Positions 4,454 through 7,322 of a DNA stretch of 7,322 nt are shown here, in pieces. Each line of letters opens with the position of its first letter. Position 1 is the stretch's first letter. A program made the position numbers and the translations under genes. The notes beneath the pieces are model-generated. The model saw only the letters and a program-made list of their open reading frames with translations, was not told the origin of the DNA and did no database searches. This DNA comes from an uncultured Archangium sp. (GTDB lineage: Bacteria > Myxococcota > Myxococcia > Myxococcales > Myxococcaceae): NCBI GenBank assembly GCA_946479335.1, contig CAMLFP010000289.1, positions 1 to 7,322 on the forward strand, read 5' to 3'.

Positions 4454-6505
4454 ATGCGCGCGACTGACGACGACAAGTGGGGCCCGGACCGGCTGGTGTG
4501 GGCCACGGAGCTGATCGCCGAGGTAGTGGGCGTGGAGGTGGACCCGGTGAAGGCGCGGCGGCTGGCGCGCGGGTCACTCGAGGGTCGCTCCGCCGACGAC
4601 GGCGCGACGCGCGCGGGGGCGCTGCGGGCGGTACTCGAGGGGTGCCGTCTGGTGCCGGCCGACGCGGGCACGCGCATCGACGCGCTGGAGACCATCGAGC
4701 TGCCGGTGGTGTCGCTGTCGCCGGCGGGGCTGGCGCTGCTGCGCCGCGCGGAGGGCCGCATGGAGCTGGCGCGCCCCGACGAGCCGCCGCAGTGGGTGTC
4801 GCTGGCCGAAGCGCGCGCGCAGGTCGCGGCCGACGAAGGCCCGTGGCTCACCGCGGCGCCGGCCACGCCGCTGGAGGCGCTCGAGCCGCACCACTCGCCG
4901 TGGGCGCGGCTGGGGGCGCTGATGCACCTGGAGCGCGACGACCTCCAGGTGGTGCTGATCTACGCGGCGACGGTGGGCCTCCTCACCCTGGCCACGCCGG
5001 TCGCGGTGCAGTCGCTGGTGGGCTCGGTGGCCTTCGGCACGCTGCTGCAGCCCATCGTGGTGCTCTCGCTGCTGCTGCTGGTGGCCCTGGGCTTCGAGGC
5101 GGTGCTCAAGGCGCTGCAGGCGCGGGTCGTGGAGAGCCTGCAGCAGCGCGTCTTCGTGCGCACCGCGCTCGACCTCGCGTGGCGGTTGCCGCGGGTCAAG
5201 CCGGAGGCCGTGGAGCAGGGCTTCGGCCCGGAGACCGTCAACCGCTTCTTCGAGGTGGTGACCATCCAGAAGACCGCGGGCGTGCTGCTGACCGACGGCA
5301 TCGCCACCTTCCTGCAGATCGGCATCGGGCTGCTGGTGCTGGGCTTCTACCACCCGGCGCTGCTGGCCTTCGACCTGCTGCTCATCGCGCTGCTGACGCT
5401 GGTGGTGTGGGCGCCGGGGCGGCGGGCGCTCAGCTCGAGCATCGACGAGAGCAAGGCCAAGTACGAGGTGGCCGCGTGGCTGGAGCAGCTGGCCCGGCCG
5501 GGCTCGGTGTTCCGCACCCGCAGCGGCGCCACGATGGCCGCCGAGCGCACCGACGCGCTGACCCGGCGCTACCTGCGCGCGCGCAACAGCCACTTCCGGG
5601 TGTGGTTCGGGCAGACGCTGGGCACGCTGGCGCTGCAGGTGCTGGCCAGCGCCGCGCTGCTGGGCCTCGGCGGCCTGCTGGTGGTGCGCCGTGAGCTGAC
5701 CCTCGGCCAGCTGGTGGCCGCGGAGCTGATCGTCGCCGCGGTGGCCAGCTCCATCTCCAAGCTGGGGAAGCTGCTCGACAGCGCCTACGACCTGCTGACG
5801 TCGCTCGACAAGCTGGGCCACCTGCTCGAGCTCGACGTGGAAGACCCGGAGCGCGGCGAGGCCGTGCCCGGCGAGGGCGCGATGCGGGTCGAGGTGCTGG
5901 GCGCGCGCGACGGCGTCGAGCCCCCGCTGTCGCTCGAGGTGGGCGCCGGAGGCCGCGTGGCCATCGTCGGCGCCCAGGGCCACCGGCTCGGCGAGTGGCT
6001 GGCCGCGCTCCGCCTGCCCACCGACGGCACCGTCACCTTCAACGGCGTGGAGACCAGCCGCGCGCGCACCCCGGGCCTCCGCGAGACGGTGGCCTTCGTG
6101 CGCCGCGGAGACCTCTTCGAGGGCACGGTGCTGGAGAACGTCACCGCGGGCCGCGACCTGCTCACCGCCGCCGAGGCCCGCGCGGCGCTCGAGAAGGTGG
6201 GGTTGCTCGACGAGCTCCGCGCGCTCCCCGACGGCATCGACACCCACCTCTATGACTCCGGCGCGCCGCTCGACCCCGGGCAGACCGTGCGCCTGCTGGT
6301 GGCGCGGGCCATCGCCGGCGCCCCGCGGCTGGTGGTGGTCGATGAGTCGCTCGAGGGCCTCGACGCGAAGAGCCGCGCCCAGTGCGTCGCTGCGCTGACC
6401 CGGCCCCAGGCCCCGTGGACGCTGGTGGCCCTGGTGAACGACCCGGCCTCCGCCCTCGCCCGCGCCTGCGACACCACCCACACCCTCGCGGAGGTGCACT
6501 CGTGA
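4454..6505 (+). CDS. ABC exporter-like protein with degenerate nucleotide-binding domain (type I secretion family)
   Basis: The 683-residue protein has three parts. Residues 1-150 are soluble; 82-125 (LPVVSLSPAGLALLRRAEG then WVSLAEA) loosely recalls the C39-like domain of type I secretion exporters, but no catalytic Cys or His is seen. Residues 160-435 form an exporter membrane domain with about six helices (near 163-190, 199-218, 275-298, 301-320, 386-411, 418-435). Residues 475-683 align with an ABC ATPase but lack key residues. The Walker A position reads GAQGHRLGEW (506-515) with no lysine; the Q-loop has R551; the signature is LDPGQ (606-610); and N662 sits in the H-loop. Walker B with D630-E631 and a D-loop-like SLEGLD remain. 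It is full length, without frameshift or internal stop, and its stop overlaps the HlyD start. ATP binding may be weak or absent. It probably sits in the inner membrane as the pump component. Confidence 0.88.
   Translation: MRATDDDKWGPDRLVWATELIAEVVGVEVDPVKARRLARGSLEGRSADDGATRAGALRAVLEGCRLVPADAGTRIDALETIELPVVSLSPAGLALLRRAEGRMELARPDEPPQWVSLAEARAQVAADEGPWLTAAPATPLEALEPHHSPWARLGALMHLERDDLQVVLIYAATVGLLTLATPVAVQSLVGSVAFGTLLQPIVVLSLLLLVALGFEAVLKALQARVVESLQQRVFVRTALDLAWRLPRVKPEAVEQGFGPETVNRFFEVVTIQKTAGVLLTDGIATFLQIGIGLLVLGFYHPALLAFDLLLIALLTLVVWAPGRRALSSSIDESKAKYEVAAWLEQLARPGSVFRTRSGATMAAERTDALTRRYLRARNSHFRVWFGQTLGTLALQVLASAALLGLGGLLVVRRELTLGQLVAAELIVAAVASSISKLGKLLDSAYDLLTSLDKLGHLLELDVEDPERGEAVPGEGAMRVEVLGARDGVEPPLSLEVGAGGRVAIVGAQGHRLGEWLAALRLPTDGTVTFNGVETSRARTPGLRETVAFVRRGDLFEGTVLENVTAGRDLLTAAEARAALEKVGLLDELRALPDGIDTHLYDSGAPLDPGQTVRLLVARAIAGAPRLVVVDESLEGLDAKSRAQCVAALTRPQAPWTLVALVNDPASALARACDTTHTLAEVHS
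6490..6495 (+). promoter_or_regulatory. Ribosome binding site for the HlyD-family gene
   Basis: GGAGGT is a near-perfect Shine-Dalgarno placed 6 bases before GTG 6502, inside the end of the ABC gene. It fixes the adaptor start and suggests strong translation of that gene relative to the ABC protein. Confidence 0.75.
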
Positions 6506-7322
6506 GCACCCGATCTCTCATCGCCTCTGGCCAGCGCGCCGCGGCCCTCGTGGTGCGGACGCCGCGCGTGCTGCGGGTGCTTGCCCGCCTGCTGGCGGTG
6601 CTCGCCTTCCTCTTCCTCGGGGCGCTGGCCCTGGTGCCCTGGCAGCAGAGCGTCGACGGCACCGGCCGGGTGGTGGCCTTCGCGCCCATCGAGCGGCAGC
6701 AGGAGATCGACGCCCCCATCGAGGGCCGCGTCACGCGCTGGTACGTGCGCGAGGGCAGCCGCGTGCAGAAGGGGGAGCTGCTGCTCGAGCTGACCGACAA
6801 CGACCCCGACATCATCACCCGGCTGGAGGAGGAGCGCGCCGCGGTCATCGCCCGCCGCGAGGCCGCCGTCTCGCGCGCCACGTCGATTCAGTCGCGCCAG
6901 AAGGCGCTCGGCTCGTCGCGCACCGCCGGCATCATCGCCGCCGAGAACCGGGTGCGCATGGCGCAAGACCGCACGCGCGCCGCGAGCCAGGCGCTGGAGG
7001 CCGCGCGCGCCGCGCAGAACACCGCGCAGCTCAACCTCGATCGCCAGCGCAAGCTCTTCGAGCAGGGGCTCGCCAGCCAGCGCGCCGTGGAGCTCGCGCA
7101 GCTCGACGCGGTGCGCACCGCCACCGAGGTGGAGCGCGCGCAATCGACCCTGCAGGCCGCCCGCGGCGAAGAGCTGGCGCTGGGCGCCGACCGCTCGCGC
7201 GTGGAGCACGACCTCACCGCCGCCATCGATGACGCGCGGGCTGCGGAGGCCTCGGCGCTCGCTGAGGAGGCCTCCACCGCGGCGGAGCTGGCGCGGCTCG
7301 AGGTGCGCCTGGCGCGGCAGAC
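6502..7322 (+). CDS. HlyD-family periplasmic adaptor (membrane fusion protein), 3' end outside window
   Basis: The 273 visible residues start at GTG 6502, overlapping the ABC gene stop as GTGA. After a basic cytoplasmic tail there is one membrane helix (about 28-46). A PWQQSVDGTGRV beta strand region and a lipoyl half-motif (about 66-98: IDAPIEGRV, REGSRVQKGELLLEL) follow. From about 103 to the window edge the sequence is an Ala/Glu/Arg-rich coiled coil. Residues R181, L185 and S192 fit the RLS pattern (R-x3-L-x6-S) that marks the hairpin tip where adaptors dock to TolC-like channels. The ascending arm is about 80 residues, so the hairpin is long, and the descending arm is nearly complete at the edge. 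The second lipoyl half and beta-barrel lie downstream. It should bridge the ABC protein to an outer-membrane channel, forming a type I secretion or efflux machine. The cargo is not visible. Confidence 0.93.
   Translation, partial: MSTRSLIASGQRAAALVVRTPRVLRVLARLLAVLAFLFLGALALVPWQQSVDGTGRVVAFAPIERQQEIDAPIEGRVTRWYVREGSRVQKGELLLELTDNDPDIITRLEEERAAVIARREAAVSRATSIQSRQKALGSSRTAGIIAAENRVRMAQDRTRAASQALEAARAAQNTAQLNLDRQRKLFEQGLASQRAVELAQLDAVRTATEVERAQSTLQAARGEELALGADRSRVEHDLTAAIDDARAAEASALAEEASTAAELARLEVRLARQ

Noticed and set aside
4574..6499. 641-codon open frame on the minus strand opposite the ABC gene
   Set aside because: It mirrors the ABC gene and is open only because of extreme G/C at third positions. 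Its product is a low-complexity His/Gln/Arg/Ala mix with no domain, while the plus strand has a clear exporter fold.
4454..6505. ABC gene as a pseudogene
   Set aside because: The frame is intact over 683 codons with conserved domain order and a translationally coupled partner, so altered residues look like specialised change rather than decay.
6250..7209. 319-codon minus-strand frame opposite the ABC/HlyD junction
   Set aside because: The plus strand carries a continuous HlyD adaptor with lipoyl and RLS motifs; the minus frame has biased composition and no recognisable domain.

Overview
The window is a GC-rich chromosomal segment. Third codon positions are nearly all G/C, several genes start with GTG, and one gene (2995-3531) looks like the DUF2378/TIGR02265 family, which as I know it is restricted to myxobacteria. 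Together these point to a member of the Myxococcota. No rRNA, tRNA, CRISPR array, insertion sequence or attachment site is visible.

Left part (1-1969). The window opens inside the 3' end of a plus-strand gene that looks like the last two helices of an MFS transporter. It meets, tail to tail with a 16-base overlap, a minus-strand set of three tightly packed genes. In transcription order these are queF (preQ0 to preQ1 reduction in queuosine biosynthesis), a 2-oxoglutarate/Fe(II) oxygenase of the isopenicillin N synthase-like family, and a macro-domain protein. The first junction is an ATGA overlap and the second is TGA directly followed by ATG, so they are almost certainly one transcript with coupled translation. 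The functional link between them is not obvious.

Middle part (1970-4381). Divergent from queF lies a Sua5/TsaC-type L-threonylcarbamoyladenylate synthase (t6A37 of tRNA). Two anticodon-loop modification genes (Q34 and t6A37) therefore share one short divergent region. Sua5 is followed after 22 bases by the DUF2378 gene, then by a hairpin plus five T that looks like an intrinsic terminator. After it comes a small lipoprotein of unknown function with a clear lipobox and four further cysteines.

Right part (4454-7322). A 683-residue ABC-exporter-like protein is joined by a GTGA overlap to an HlyD-type periplasmic adaptor that runs off the window. The adaptor has a membrane anchor, a lipoyl half-motif and a long coiled coil with a textbook RLS tip motif for docking to a TolC-like channel, so this is a type I secretion or efflux pair. 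The ABC protein is the most unusual object here. It has the exporter fold, and an N-terminal segment possibly derived from a C39-like domain. Its nucleotide-binding domain has lost the Walker A lysine, Q-loop glutamine, signature serine/glycine and H-loop histidine, while it keeps the Walker B Asp-Glu. It may be a pseudo-ATPase half that needs a partner, or a non-hydrolytic scaffold.

Genes cover nearly everything. The only gaps of any size are 3532-3676 and 4382-4453, described below.
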